From positions 1 to 18,182 of the forward strand of contig CABSLJ010000029.1 in NCBI GenBank assembly GCA_902478455.1: a stretch of DNA of 18,182 bases, in the 5' to 3' direction. Source of the DNA: an uncultured Oscillospiraceae bacterium (GTDB taxonomy: Bacteria; Bacillota; Clostridia; Oscillospirales; Acutalibacteraceae). The translations under genes were made by a program, and so were the position numbers. Below, piece after piece: positions 1 to 7,004 of this stretch. The stretch's first letter is position 1. Each line of letters opens with the position of its first letter. The notes beneath the pieces are model-generated. The model saw nothing but the letters and a program-made list of their open reading frames with translations, had not been told where the DNA came from and did not search any database.

Positions 1-37
1 CTATTCGTCGGCAGCGTCAGATGTGTATAAGAGACAG
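1..37 (+). other. Illumina Nextera Read 1 adapter (sequencing artefact)
   Basis: Bases 5-37 match from memory the complete 33-nt Nextera Read 1 transposase adapter. The 19-bp Tn5 mosaic end (AGATGTGTATAAGAGACAG) is at 19-37. The four preceding bases, CTAT, fit the end of an i5 index and could be adapter too. This is library-construction DNA left on the end of an assembled contig, not genomic sequence and not a transposon of the organism. Genomic sequence starts at 38. A reading frame running out of it on the plus strand begins with the peptide MCIRDR, which is the usual translation of this adapter. Confidence 0.98.
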
Positions 38-239
38 AATAAAAGGTGGGAAGCACCACGCCGCCGTTTTTCAGGGCCAGACGCTCGCTGACCGCCTGGG
101 CATTCAGCGGGTCCATGCCCAGCGCCAGATGGGGCCCGTGCCATTCCAGCGGACCGATGGGCAGGTAAACAATGGGGCATCTTTCTCTTTCCGCCTGGAT
201 TTCTCCCGGCCGCAGGTGTTCAAAATGTACGGTGCGCAT
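38..239 (-). CDS. Creatininase-family amidohydrolase, N-terminal fragment (3' end missing)
   Basis: Only the first 67 codons are present before the gene runs into adapter sequence at the contig end. The ATG is at 239-237, 23 nt after the alcohol dehydrogenase stop, with a GGAAGG-type ribosome binding site. The peptide contains YLPIGPLEWHGPHLALGMD (residues 25-43), the signature of the creatininase family (PF02633). Glu32, His34 and Asp43 line up with the first metal ligands of creatininase (E-x-H ... D). The family consists of metal-dependent cyclic amidohydrolases and related enzymes with varied substrates (creatinine, formamidopyrimidines, peptide trimming in mycofactocin synthesis), so the substrate cannot be named. 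As the last visible gene of operon A it probably acts on a nitrogen-containing or lactam-like intermediate, but that is inference. Family assignment is secure; function is not. Confidence 0.88.
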
Positions 240-262
240 AACTACCGCCCTTCCTTCCGTGC

Positions 263-1240
263 TCAATTGTCGATTTCAATGAGGGTGCGGATTTCCCGGC
301 CCTCAGCGATCTTTGCAAAGGCGTCGTTGATGTCCTCAAAGGCAAAACGGCTGGTGATAAAGGGCTTAACATCCAGCGAGCCGCGGGCAATCATATCGAG
401 GATGCGCGCCTTATTCTGATTGGCTCCCTTGCCGGTGTTGCGGCACCACTGCACCGAGCACTCGGAATTGATCATCTTGCGGAAGGGAACGATCATCTCT
501 CCCTCCATCATGCCGAAGGCGAGAATCAGGCCGTTGTAAGCGATGGTATCAAAGGCCAGGTTGTAGGTCTCCTGACGGCCGACCGCCTCAAAAATCTTGT
601 TGACGCCGCGTCCGCCGGTGAGTTCCAGAATCTTGTCCTGAAAGTCTGGGTCATCGGAACGCAGGACTGCGTCGGCTCCGACCGATTTGGCGAAGGCCAG
701 CTTGTCGTCCAGAATATCGGCTACGATGACCTTGTCCGCAAAGGTGCATTTGAGCAGAGCCAGCAGGCTGATGCCCACGGCGCCCGCACCGATGATAAGC
801 ACGTTGTCTCCCACCACAGGCCGGCTCAGATAGACGGCGTTGAGCGTCTCGCCGAGCATATGACTCATGCAGGCCTCCTCAAAGCCGACGTTCTCGGGAA
901 TTTTGACCGCCTCCGTCTCCGGAATGGCGCCGTATTCGCAGTACTGTCCCCACAGGGAAGCCATCTCGGGGCTGTTGGGGTAGCCGGCGCCGAGTACCTT
1001 GTCCCCTACCTTAATCTTTGTGACGTTTTTGCCGACCGCTGTGACCACGCCCGCACCCTCATGTCCGATGACCGAAGGATACTGAACGAGGGCGTGCAGT
1101 CCCTTGTAAAATTTACTGTCGGTCGCGTTGCAGACGGCGACCACCTTGTTGTGTACCAGAATGTCGTTGTCCCCCAGCTTGGGCATGGGGATATCCTGGA
1201 TTTCCAGCCTTTTGACTCCGGTTAATACGGCAGCTTTCAT
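263..1240 (-). CDS. Zinc-dependent medium-chain alcohol/polyol dehydrogenase
   Basis: This 325-aa protein belongs to the medium-chain dehydrogenase/reductase family (sorbitol, threonine and galactitol dehydrogenase relatives). It should oxidise a sugar alcohol or sugar hydroxyl with NAD(P). The N-terminal GroES-like domain carries the catalytic zinc ligands Cys37 and His60-Glu61 (GHEGAG). The Rossmann domain has GAGAVG at 151-156, and Asp175 at the end of the second strand suggests NAD preference. The four-cysteine structural zinc loop is absent: the corresponding stretch (about 84-104) has one cysteine. At 325 residues it is slightly shorter than typical members (340-350). The ATG at 1240 is preceded by GGAAAGGGATGG as ribosome binding site; the open frame extends much further upstream but overlaps the permease gene and is not coding. 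It lies downstream of the permeases in operon A and probably works with the oxidoreductase and isomerase of that operon. Confidence 0.9.
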   Translation of the reverse strand: MKAAVLTGVKRLEIQDIPMPKLGDNDILVHNKVVAVCNATDSKFYKGLHALVQYPSVIGHEGAGVVTAVGKNVTKIKVGDKVLGAGYPNSPEMASLWGQYCEYGAIPETEAVKIPENVGFEEACMSHMLGETLNAVYLSRPVVGDNVLIIGAGAVGISLLALLKCTFADKVIVADILDDKLAFAKSVGADAVLRSDDPDFQDKILELTGGRGVNKIFEAVGRQETYNLAFDTIAYNGLILAFGMMEGEMIVPFRKMINSECSVQWCRNTGKGANQNKARILDMIARGSLDVKPFITSRFAFEDINDAFAKIAEGREIRTLIEIDN

Positions 1241-1317
1241 TGTTAAGCCATCCCTTTCCAAAGTAGTGAATCTTGACAGCCGCGCCGCACAGGATTTGGC
1301 GCGCGGCAGAAAGCGCG

Positions 1318-2199
1318 TCAGCCCTTGACCGCTCCGCTGGTAAGCCCCGCTACAAAGTATTTGTTGAAGCCCAGGTAGGCGATCATCATCGGCAGGATAG
1401 AGATCATCGTGCCGGCCAGCATCAGGTTCCAGGAGCTGGCCACTTCGCCGTTGGAGCGCAGCGCCACAACGCCGACGACCAACGGGGACTGCGCACGATT
1501 GGCCATGGTGAACACCATGGGCAGCAGATAGTCGTTCCACGCCATGCGGAAGGAGAGCAGTCCCACGGTGGCGATGACCGGCTTTAAAAGCGGGAAAATG
1601 ATGTGGGTAAAGGTCTTGAAAAAGCCGCAGCCGTCTATAATGGCCGCCTCGTCGATCTCGCGCGGGATGGTGGTCACATAGGCCCGCACCAGATAGAGGT
1701 TGGTGACGTTCAGACCGAACACGTTGATGACAATCACGCCCCAGAGGGTATTGTTCAGGTGCAGCACCTTGGTGATCTCCAGCAGTGGGAAAAGGGTGAT
1801 GCTGCCCAGCGAAATAAACATCGTGCTGGTGATGATGCCGAAGAGTAGCTTCTTGCCGGGAAACTCCCCGCGGGCAAAGACATAGCCGCCCATCGTGGAG
1901 CCGACGATGGCCCCCAGCACCGTGAAAAAGGCCAGGTACACGCTGTTCCAGGTATAGCGGCCGAAGTTCGCAATCGACCACGCCTGGCTGTAGTTTTCAA
2001 AGTGAAATTCGGTCGGCAGAAGGGTGGAGCTGCCCGTCAGAATTTCCATATTGCTTTTAAAGGAGGCCATGAGCGCGTAAAAGATTGGGAACAGTGTGAC
2101 GACCGCCAGGATGGAAAGAAAGAGATAGACAATCGTTTTCCCGAGAATACGGCCCGGAACGGCCGACCTCAGCTTTTTGGGGGTAACCGCTTCGGTCAT
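1318..2199 (-). CDS. CUT1-family ABC sugar permease, MalG-like (operon A)
   Basis: This 293-aa integral membrane protein is the second permease of a carbohydrate-uptake-1 importer. It has an N-terminal membrane helix at about 22-46, several further helices, and the EAA loop that docks on the ATPase at 181-207 (EIDEAAIIDGCG followed by FPLLKP). The C-terminal ending GLTSGAVKG is typical of MalG homologues. Its ATG overlaps the stop of the preceding permease gene by four bases (ATGA), so the two are translationally coupled and made in equal amounts. No ATP-binding subunit is encoded in the operon; one is presumably shared from elsewhere in the genome. Assignment to a sugar transporter is firm, but the substrate is unknown. 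Confidence 0.95.
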   Translation of the reverse strand: MTEAVTPKKLRSAVPGRILGKTIVYLFLSILAVVTLFPIFYALMASFKSNMEILTGSSTLLPTEFHFENYSQAWSIANFGRYTWNSVYLAFFTVLGAIVGSTMGGYVFARGEFPGKKLLFGIITSTMFISLGSITLFPLLEITKVLHLNNTLWGVIVINVFGLNVTNLYLVRAYVTTIPREIDEAAIIDGCGFFKTFTHIIFPLLKPVIATVGLLSFRMAWNDYLLPMVFTMANRAQSPLVVGVVALRSNGEVASSWNLMLAGTMISILPMMIAYLGFNKYFVAGLTSGAVKG

Positions 2200-3125
2200 G
2201 CATCCTCCCCTCCCTTCCTGTCGCGTGTGACCCGGACATAGATCAGTGTAATGATGCCTAGGATGATCGCCGTAATGACGCCCAGCGCCGAAGCGTAGCC
2301 GTATTCCGGCATGGTTGTGGTGGAACCGGTGGTGAAGAACTGCTTGTAGATGTAGGTCATAATCACTTCGGTCTGGCCGCCGGGCTGACCGTTTGTGAGC
2401 ACCAGAACCAGGTCGGTGACCTTCATGCTGCCGATGATGGCCAGAAGCAGAATGATTTTGGTCATAGGAGCGAGCAGAGGCAGCGTGATTTTAAAGAACC
2501 GCTTCACCGGACCTGCGCCGTCGATATCCGCACACTCATAGAGTTCTTTGGGGATGGTCTGCAGACCGGTTAAGAAAAAGAGCATATTGAGACCAAAATT
2601 CTGCCAGACGGAGGTAATCATAATCACGGCATTGGCGGTCAGCTTGGTGCCGAACCAGTCGATGTACTGATGGATAACCCCTGTGTTGACCAGAATGGAA
2701 TTGATAATCCCGTTGTATCCCGAAAACAGGAAGCAAAAAACGAGGCCGATAATCGCCGGGCTCATCACGGACGGCATGAAGAAAACCGTCCGGTATAAGG
2801 AGCTTCCCCGTAATTTTCCGTTTAAAAGCACGGCGCAGACCAGCGCCAGAGGAATTTCCACAAGAAGCTTTCCAAAGGAGATCACGATGGTATTGAGCAA
2901 TGCGCGCCAGTAGTAGGGGTCCCTGGTAAAGGCACGGACGAAATTATCAAATCCGATAAAGTCGCTCTGAAAGCCGTTGAATTCAAAAAAGGACAGCCGG
3001 ATTACCCACAGAATGGGCAGAATGGTAAAAACCGCCAAGCCAATCATCTGCGGAGCCAGCATGCAATAAGCCTGCAAGCTGGCCTGCTTTTTGGTTTTGG
3101 ATGCGCGTAATTTTCTGGATACCAT
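2196..3125 (-). CDS. CUT1-family ABC sugar permease, MalF-like (operon A)
   Basis: This 309-aa membrane protein is the first permease of the operon A importer. A positively charged N-terminus (RKLRASKTKK) leads into a helix at about 20-46. The EAA cytoplasmic loop is at 194-220 (ELYECADIDGAG ... LPLLAP), with the conserved glycines at 203 and 205. About six membrane spans can be seen, as usual for short MalF-type proteins of Firmicutes. The ATG is preceded by GAGGTG at suitable spacing. It follows the binding-protein gene after 107 nt that contain a strong stem-loop (3166-3199) and overlaps the next permease gene by four bases. It forms a heterodimer with the product of 1318-2199. Confidence 0.95.
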   Translation of the reverse strand: MVSRKLRASKTKKQASLQAYCMLAPQMIGLAVFTILPILWVIRLSFFEFNGFQSDFIGFDNFVRAFTRDPYYWRALLNTIVISFGKLLVEIPLALVCAVLLNGKLRGSSLYRTVFFMPSVMSPAIIGLVFCFLFSGYNGIINSILVNTGVIHQYIDWFGTKLTANAVIMITSVWQNFGLNMLFFLTGLQTIPKELYECADIDGAGPVKRFFKITLPLLAPMTKIILLLAIIGSMKVTDLVLVLTNGQPGGQTEVIMTYIYKQFFTTGSTTTMPEYGYASALGVITAIILGIITLIYVRVTRDRKGGEDA

Positions 3126-3165
3126 GACGGCACCTCACTTTCGGATTGAGGCTTTGCAAAGGAGG

Positions 3166-3199
3166 CTGCCGGGGAACCGCCTCTCTGATTCCCCGGCAG
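3166..3199 (-). promoter_or_regulatory. Intercistronic stem-loop after the binding-protein gene (operon A)
   Basis: Two perfect 11-nt arms, CTGCCGGGGAA and TTCCCCGGCAG, are separated by a 12-nt loop. The hairpin starts 33 nt after the binding-protein stop and lies ahead of the permease gene. No T-run follows on the minus strand, so it is not a standard terminator. It is likely to protect the upstream message from 3' exonucleases or to attenuate read-through, giving more binding protein than permease. Pairing is seen in the sequence; the role is inferred from maltose-type operons. Confidence 0.75.
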
Positions 3200-3232
3200 G
3201 GCTCGTTTTGCGGACTGGGAGATGCGGATGGA

Positions 3233-4624
3233 CTATTTTACGGAAATATCATAATTGGAATCCTGGAAGGTAGTAAGATCGACCTTGCCGTCGGCAACCG
3301 CTTTGTCCAGCGCGGCGTTGTAGCGGGTGTCAAGATCCTTGAGGCCGTCCTCTACGCTGACCTGGCCGCGCCAGATCTGCATCATGATCTCATTGTAGTC
3401 GGGGCCTTCCAGCGTCAGGGAGCCGGTGGGCTCAGAGCAGCGGGCAAAGGCGGTGTCGTTGGTGAAATCGGCGAACTCCACCCAGCCGGCCTTGCCGGGA
3501 GCCTTGGTTGCCAGCTTTTTGGCCTCCTCACTGACCGGAATGGCCAGGCACTCTTCATACTTCTTGGCAAACATTTCGTCGCCCTGCAGGAAGTTCAGAA
3601 CCTCCATCACCTTGTCAATATCGCTGTTGTTGGCGGTTTTGTTGACAAAGTAGAGGGTGGAGGGACGGATGGGCTCCTTGTAGCGGGTGGCCGACTCATC
3701 CATCACGGGCAGGTCGCAGACGCCCCAGTCGCACTTGGCGGGGAACTGGTCGTTGAGCACGCCGACGTCCCAGCTGATGGCCATCTTCATGCCGATTTTG
3801 CCTTCGGCAAAGAGGGCGCGGGCGACGTCGTTATCGGTGGTGGCGGAATCGGGGTAGTAGCTACCGTCGGCCTTGATTTTCAACATGTATTCGTTAAATG
3901 CGGGGGCAAAGGCGCTGAAATCATATCTGCCGGTCTTGACATTGAAGTATTCATGACCGATGGAGCAGTAGAAGGGATACATAATTTCCATCTCAAAGAA
4001 GCCGTTGACCCACTTCATCGGGAAGATGGTGCCCCAGGCCTCTCCAGCCGACTGTTCGGTGATGATCTTGGCGTACTCAATCACTTCGGCCCAGGTTTTG
4101 GGAGGGGTAGCCTCGCCGTTTTCATCTACAATGCCGCATTTCTTGAAGAGGTCCTTGTTGTAGATCATCTTGCAGGTGTTGGTGGAAAGGGGCACGGCGT
4201 AGGTTTTGCCGTCAATGGTGTTGTACACCGGTTTGAGCATATCCTTATACTTGTCGACAATCTCCTGGCCGCCGGGAAGGTCCTCCAGCGCGAGCAGGTC
4301 GCCGCTCTTGACGACGGGGGTGATGTCGGTAAAATAGGTGTGGAGTTCAGGGGCCTGACCGGATTTAATGGCCGTGTTAATTACGTCCATGTAGTCGTCT
4401 CCGTACATCTCATATTCAATGGTGATGCCCTTTTCCTTGCCGGTCGTGTTGTTGAACTCCTCAATCATCGGGAGCATCACATCCGCATCGGAACGGCTGT
4501 GGGTCCACACACGCACGGTGGTCATTTCATTGCCTCCGGTTTTCTGGTCGCAACCGACCATCAGGGTGGCAAGCATGGCGATTGCGAGAACGAACGAAAG
4601 GATGCGCTTTGCACGGTTTTTCAT
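3233..4624 (-). CDS. ABC transporter sugar-binding lipoprotein (operon A)
   Basis: This 463-aa extracellular solute-binding protein belongs to the sugar-binding family that serves CUT1 importers. The signal peptide is basic (MKNRAKR) with a hydrophobic core and a lipobox ending LMVGC, giving a lipid-anchored Cys25 after cleavage. The mature protein begins DQKTGG and has the general features of the family, including TTVRVWTHS after the linker and QGDEMFAKKYEECLAIPVS in the C-terminal lobe. The ATG at 4624 has a strong AAGGAGG ribosome binding site, in keeping with high expression. It follows the uroporphyrinogen-decarboxylase-like gene after 97 nt and precedes the two permeases. It should determine the specificity of the operon A transporter; the ligand cannot be read from sequence. 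Confidence 0.95.
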   Translation of the reverse strand: MKNRAKRILSFVLAIAMLATLMVGCDQKTGGNEMTTVRVWTHSRSDADVMLPMIEEFNNTTGKEKGITIEYEMYGDDYMDVINTAIKSGQAPELHTYFTDITPVVKSGDLLALEDLPGGQEIVDKYKDMLKPVYNTIDGKTYAVPLSTNTCKMIYNKDLFKKCGIVDENGEATPPKTWAEVIEYAKIITEQSAGEAWGTIFPMKWVNGFFEMEIMYPFYCSIGHEYFNVKTGRYDFSAFAPAFNEYMLKIKADGSYYPDSATTDNDVARALFAEGKIGMKMAISWDVGVLNDQFPAKCDWGVCDLPVMDESATRYKEPIRPSTLYFVNKTANNSDIDKVMEVLNFLQGDEMFAKKYEECLAIPVSEEAKKLATKAPGKAGWVEFADFTNDTAFARCSEPTGSLTLEGPDYNEIMMQIWRGQVSVEDGLKDLDTRYNAALDKAVADGKVDLTTFQDSNYDISVK

Positions 4625-4721
4625 TGTTTTTCCTCCTTAATAGTTGTCTTTGTACCGGTTCTCCTGCTTTTCATGGGATATCCGCATCACCTCTCTCACG
4701 ACGGGGTAGATTGGGCTATCG

Positions 4722-5765
4722 TCAGCGCACAAGCGTATTTTTAATACAATCATACAACCGTTTCGCCTCTTCTATATTCTCCGCCTTTGCGCTGATGACA
4801 AGATTTTTTTTAGCCGGAACCCGTCCGGAAAGCAGCCTTGGCAGCCAGTCCCCATTGCTGGACGTCACCGACCAGTCGCAAAAGCGTAGGACCATTCCGG
4901 GAGGACAGCGCTCGCTGATTTCCAGCAGATCGTGGTATTGGCAATCAAGTTCCAAAGAATACAGATTGGGAATTTTGAAGAAATCCTCTATGACCTCCGG
5001 ATGGCTGCCGCAATAGTGCATGCGGCCTCCTCCCACCGCCTCAAAGAAGCGAATGTCCTCCGGCAAAATCAGCGCGCGGTAGTGCGCCGGACTGACAATC
5101 TGCAGCGAACAGTTGGAGATGCGCGCCGCCCCCTTCCAAAGGCCGCCCATGTCGTAAAACCATCCCTGCAGCGGGGGAACCAGTTTTTTCGTCTCGTGCA
5201 GGAAGTCTATGGTATAATCGGTCACCCTTCGCAAAAGCTCCCGCACCGCAGCGGGATCGTCGTAAAAATCGAACAGGATATCGTTCCCGCGGATCAGGTG
5301 AGCTGAATTGAAGGGGCCGGCGATGTCGGGATGCTGTATGGCAATTCCTTCCGGGAGACGGGAGCGGTAACAGGCGGTATACTCCCGGATTCGCGGCAGA
5401 AGGCCGTCTTCCATACCGGGGCTTCGGAACGTCCAGACGTCTTCAGTACGTTGTAGTGAATGGGTCGCGCAGGCGGGAAGACTGCCGGGGATTTCCCGGA
5501 GCTCGCAGCCAAACGCCGCGGCAACCTGTGCGGTGCCGAATTCCACACGGACCATGGGAAGCGTGTCGTCCCCGATTTCCTCATGCAACCGAATTTTTTT
5601 CCAGCCTGCCTCCAGCATCTTCTGCGGACTGTGCAGCTGCTCATGGCAATCGGGGCAGTTCGGGACGGGGATATCGATCATCACCAGCGGCTCGCAGCGG
5701 TCGGGCGTTTCATGCAGCGCTCTGTACTGTTCTTCCAGCCGACGGTAGCGCTGCAAGCGGTCCAT
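4722..5765 (-). CDS. Uroporphyrinogen decarboxylase-like protein (URO-D superfamily), function unknown
   Basis: This 347-aa protein resembles the URO-D superfamily, a TIM-barrel fold that includes haem-pathway uroporphyrinogen decarboxylase and corrinoid-linked methyltransferases such as MtaA and CmuA. The visible basis is the barrel-like pattern with HPDIAGPFNSAHLIRG (145-160), FLHETKKLVPPLQGW (188-202), and HYCGSHPEVIEDF (250-262) near the end. In MtaA-type enzymes an H-x-C followed by a distant Cys binds zinc; here His250, Cys252 and perhaps Cys275 could do the same. No haem or corrinoid genes are nearby. Its place between a Gfo/Idh oxidoreductase and a sugar-binding protein points to sugar-derivative catabolism. 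The ATG at 5765 has an AAAGGGG ribosome binding site. An operator-like palindrome lies 19 nt upstream and overlaps the previous gene's stop. Family assignment is moderate; activity is unknown. Confidence 0.75.
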   Translation of the reverse strand: MDRLQRYRRLEEQYRALHETPDRCEPLVMIDIPVPNCPDCHEQLHSPQKMLEAGWKKIRLHEEIGDDTLPMVRVEFGTAQVAAAFGCELREIPGSLPACATHSLQRTEDVWTFRSPGMEDGLLPRIREYTACYRSRLPEGIAIQHPDIAGPFNSAHLIRGNDILFDFYDDPAAVRELLRRVTDYTIDFLHETKKLVPPLQGWFYDMGGLWKGAARISNCSLQIVSPAHYRALILPEDIRFFEAVGGGRMHYCGSHPEVIEDFFKIPNLYSLELDCQYHDLLEISERCPPGMVLRFCDWSVTSSNGDWLPRLLSGRVPAKKNLVISAKAENIEEAKRLYDCIKNTLVR

Positions 5766-5783
5766 TCCCTCGTTCCCCTTTCT

Positions 5784-5801
5784 TATGTATACGTTTACAT
5801 A
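5784..5801 (-). promoter_or_regulatory. Operator/cre-like palindrome 1 (internal, before the URO-D-like gene)
   Basis: Read on the minus strand this is TATGTAAACGTATACATA, an 18-bp palindrome with eight of nine half-site positions matching about a central CG. It spans the ATG-TAA end of the oxidoreductase gene, so the stop codon is part of the palindrome. It sits just ahead of the URO-D-like gene. It fits both a LacI-family operator and the CcpA cre consensus TGTAANCGNTNACA with one mismatch. Confidence 0.7.
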
Positions 5802-6964
5802 TCGATAGACCTGCCCATTTCATCCGAGGCATAGGCAGCGTAAATGACTCTGGCGGTCTGATAGGCAAGCGCAAAGCCTGCCCGGGGCTGACGGTGAAAA
5901 GCGACGCACTCCACAAAATCCTGTATCTCGGCGCTGTAGCCGCGGGCGAGGTCCTCATCGGCGCACACCGACTGCCAGCCCGTTTTATTGCCCACCTTTT
6001 CGGTGATATAGACCTGCTCCATGCCTGTGTCGTCGGAAAAATAGGCGTTCATAGCGTTGCTGGGCGTTACGTTGCAATTGACGATCATATCGTTGGCGTA
6101 GAGCTCCAAACGGTTCTTCATCCCGCCTACGACCATATCCCCGGAAAGGACGACCGCCTTGCTGCCGTCGCTGAAAGTGAGAAACAGATTGCCGATATCC
6201 TCCACGTCCACCGGCCGGGCGTCGATATAGCGCGCTTCGTCAGCGCTGAGCGCGCCGATTACCCGTCCCATATCCCCTGTCACCCGGGTAACGGTGATCT
6301 TCTCTCCCCTGGCCCTGCCCTCGCATTGCTTCAGGTAGAGCACGGCGGACAGCGGATGGCATCCCTGGCGAATCAAACTGCCCCCGCCCGAAAGCCGCCA
6401 TTGCTCGGCGTGCGGCGCATGCGAACCGCTGTGGCATTCCTCGGCGTTGATCATCAAAATGCGGCTGCCGCGCGCCCTGAGCAGCTCTTCGGTTTTCAAA
6501 ATTGCGGGCATATAGACCCAATTTTCCGCGTACATAAACAGCCGGTCCGAAGATTCCACCAGTTCCCGCAGCTCCTCCAGTTCCTCCAGAACGGCGCGGT
6601 ACATCTCCGTTTTCGCCACCGTGCGCCCCAGCTCCCCCGCCTCCGGATCCTCCGAACAGAAGCCGCACAGCGGCTTTTCACAGATGACGTGCTTTCCCGC
6701 CGTGATCGCCTTGCGGATCATCGGCGCATGCAGCACCACCGGGGTAATGATATCGATTAGGTCGATCTCCGGATTTTCAAGCATTTCCCGGTAATCCCGC
6801 AAGGTGTGCCGGAAGCCGAATTCCCGGGCGAACGCCTCCAAATCCGGAGAGAGAGAGGAGCAGGCGTAAAGCTCCGCCTCTACCCCACAAACACGTTGAT
6901 ACGCCTTTGCGTGCAGACGTGCGGCGAACCCGCTTCCGATCATGCCGATGCGCACCTTTTTCAT
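5795..6964 (-). CDS. Gfo/Idh/MocA-family oxidoreductase
   Basis: This 389-aa NAD(P)-dependent dehydrogenase belongs to the family that oxidises sugars, inositols and sugar derivatives, often at the 3-hydroxyl. The N-terminal Rossmann domain has GMIGSGFAARLH (7-18) with the GSGFAA dinucleotide loop. The catalytic lysine is Lys97 in CEKPLCG (95-101). The C-terminal alpha/beta domain has GSLIRQGCHPLSAVLYL (195-211), corresponding to the family's G-x-H-x-x-D motif; His203 is present, but the usual aspartate is replaced by Ser206. A segment of about 15 residues after EKP (102-120) looks like an insertion. The ATG at 6964 follows an AGGAGTG ribosome binding site. The gene ends in ATG-TAA within an operator-like palindrome. 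It probably works on the same substrate as the upstream TIM-barrel isomerase. Confidence 0.93.
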   Translation of the reverse strand: MKKVRIGMIGSGFAARLHAKAYQRVCGVEAELYACSSLSPDLEAFAREFGFRHTLRDYREMLENPEIDLIDIITPVVLHAPMIRKAITAGKHVICEKPLCGFCSEDPEAGELGRTVAKTEMYRAVLEELEELRELVESSDRLFMYAENWVYMPAILKTEELLRARGSRILMINAEECHSGSHAPHAEQWRLSGGGSLIRQGCHPLSAVLYLKQCEGRARGEKITVTRVTGDMGRVIGALSADEARYIDARPVDVEDIGNLFLTFSDGSKAVVLSGDMVVGGMKNRLELYANDMIVNCNVTPSNAMNAYFSDDTGMEQVYITEKVGNKTGWQSVCADEDLARGYSAEIQDFVECVAFHRQPRAGFALAYQTARVIYAAYASDEMGRSIDM

Positions 6965-6986
6965 TGCTTCACACTCCTGATAAAAA

Positions 6987-7004
6987 TAAGTAATCGTTTA
7001 CATA
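6987..7004 (-). promoter_or_regulatory. Operator/cre-like palindrome 2 (internal, before the oxidoreductase gene)
   Basis: Read on the minus strand this is TATGTAAACGATTACTTA, with seven of nine half-site positions matching about a central CG. As at site 1, the ATG-TAA ending the upstream gene (here the TIM-barrel isomerase) is inside the palindrome, and the next gene's ribosome binding site follows shortly after. It matches TGTAANCGNTNACA with one mismatch. Confidence 0.7.

Noticed and set aside
19..37. Tn5 mosaic end as evidence of a native transposon
   Set aside because: It is continuous with the rest of the Nextera adapter at the contig end, so it comes from library preparation.
21..419. 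Plus-strand open frame starting MCIRDR
   Set aside because: It begins inside the Nextera adapter and then runs antisense to the creatininase fragment and the dehydrogenase gene.
1105..1115. Palindrome GTAAAATTTAC inside the dehydrogenase gene
   Set aside because: It lacks the central CG of the four operator-like sites and lies within coding sequence.
1269..1297. GC-rich inverted repeat between MalG-like and dehydrogenase genes
   Set aside because: GCCGCGC and GCGCGGC can pair over only about 7 bp with a large loop and no T-run. It may be chance in GC-rich sequence.
1241..1981. Long N-terminal extension of the alcohol dehydrogenase frame
   Set aside because: This stretch is a shadow frame across the MalG-like permease gene. 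The dehydrogenase family start and a ribosome binding site are at 1240.
3146..4744. 532-codon plus-strand open frame
   Set aside because: It lies entirely opposite the well-supported binding-protein gene and reads like an antisense translation with no domain.
5456..6760. 434-codon plus-strand open frame
   Set aside because: It is antisense to the URO-D-like and Gfo/Idh genes, which have clear motifs and ribosome binding sites.
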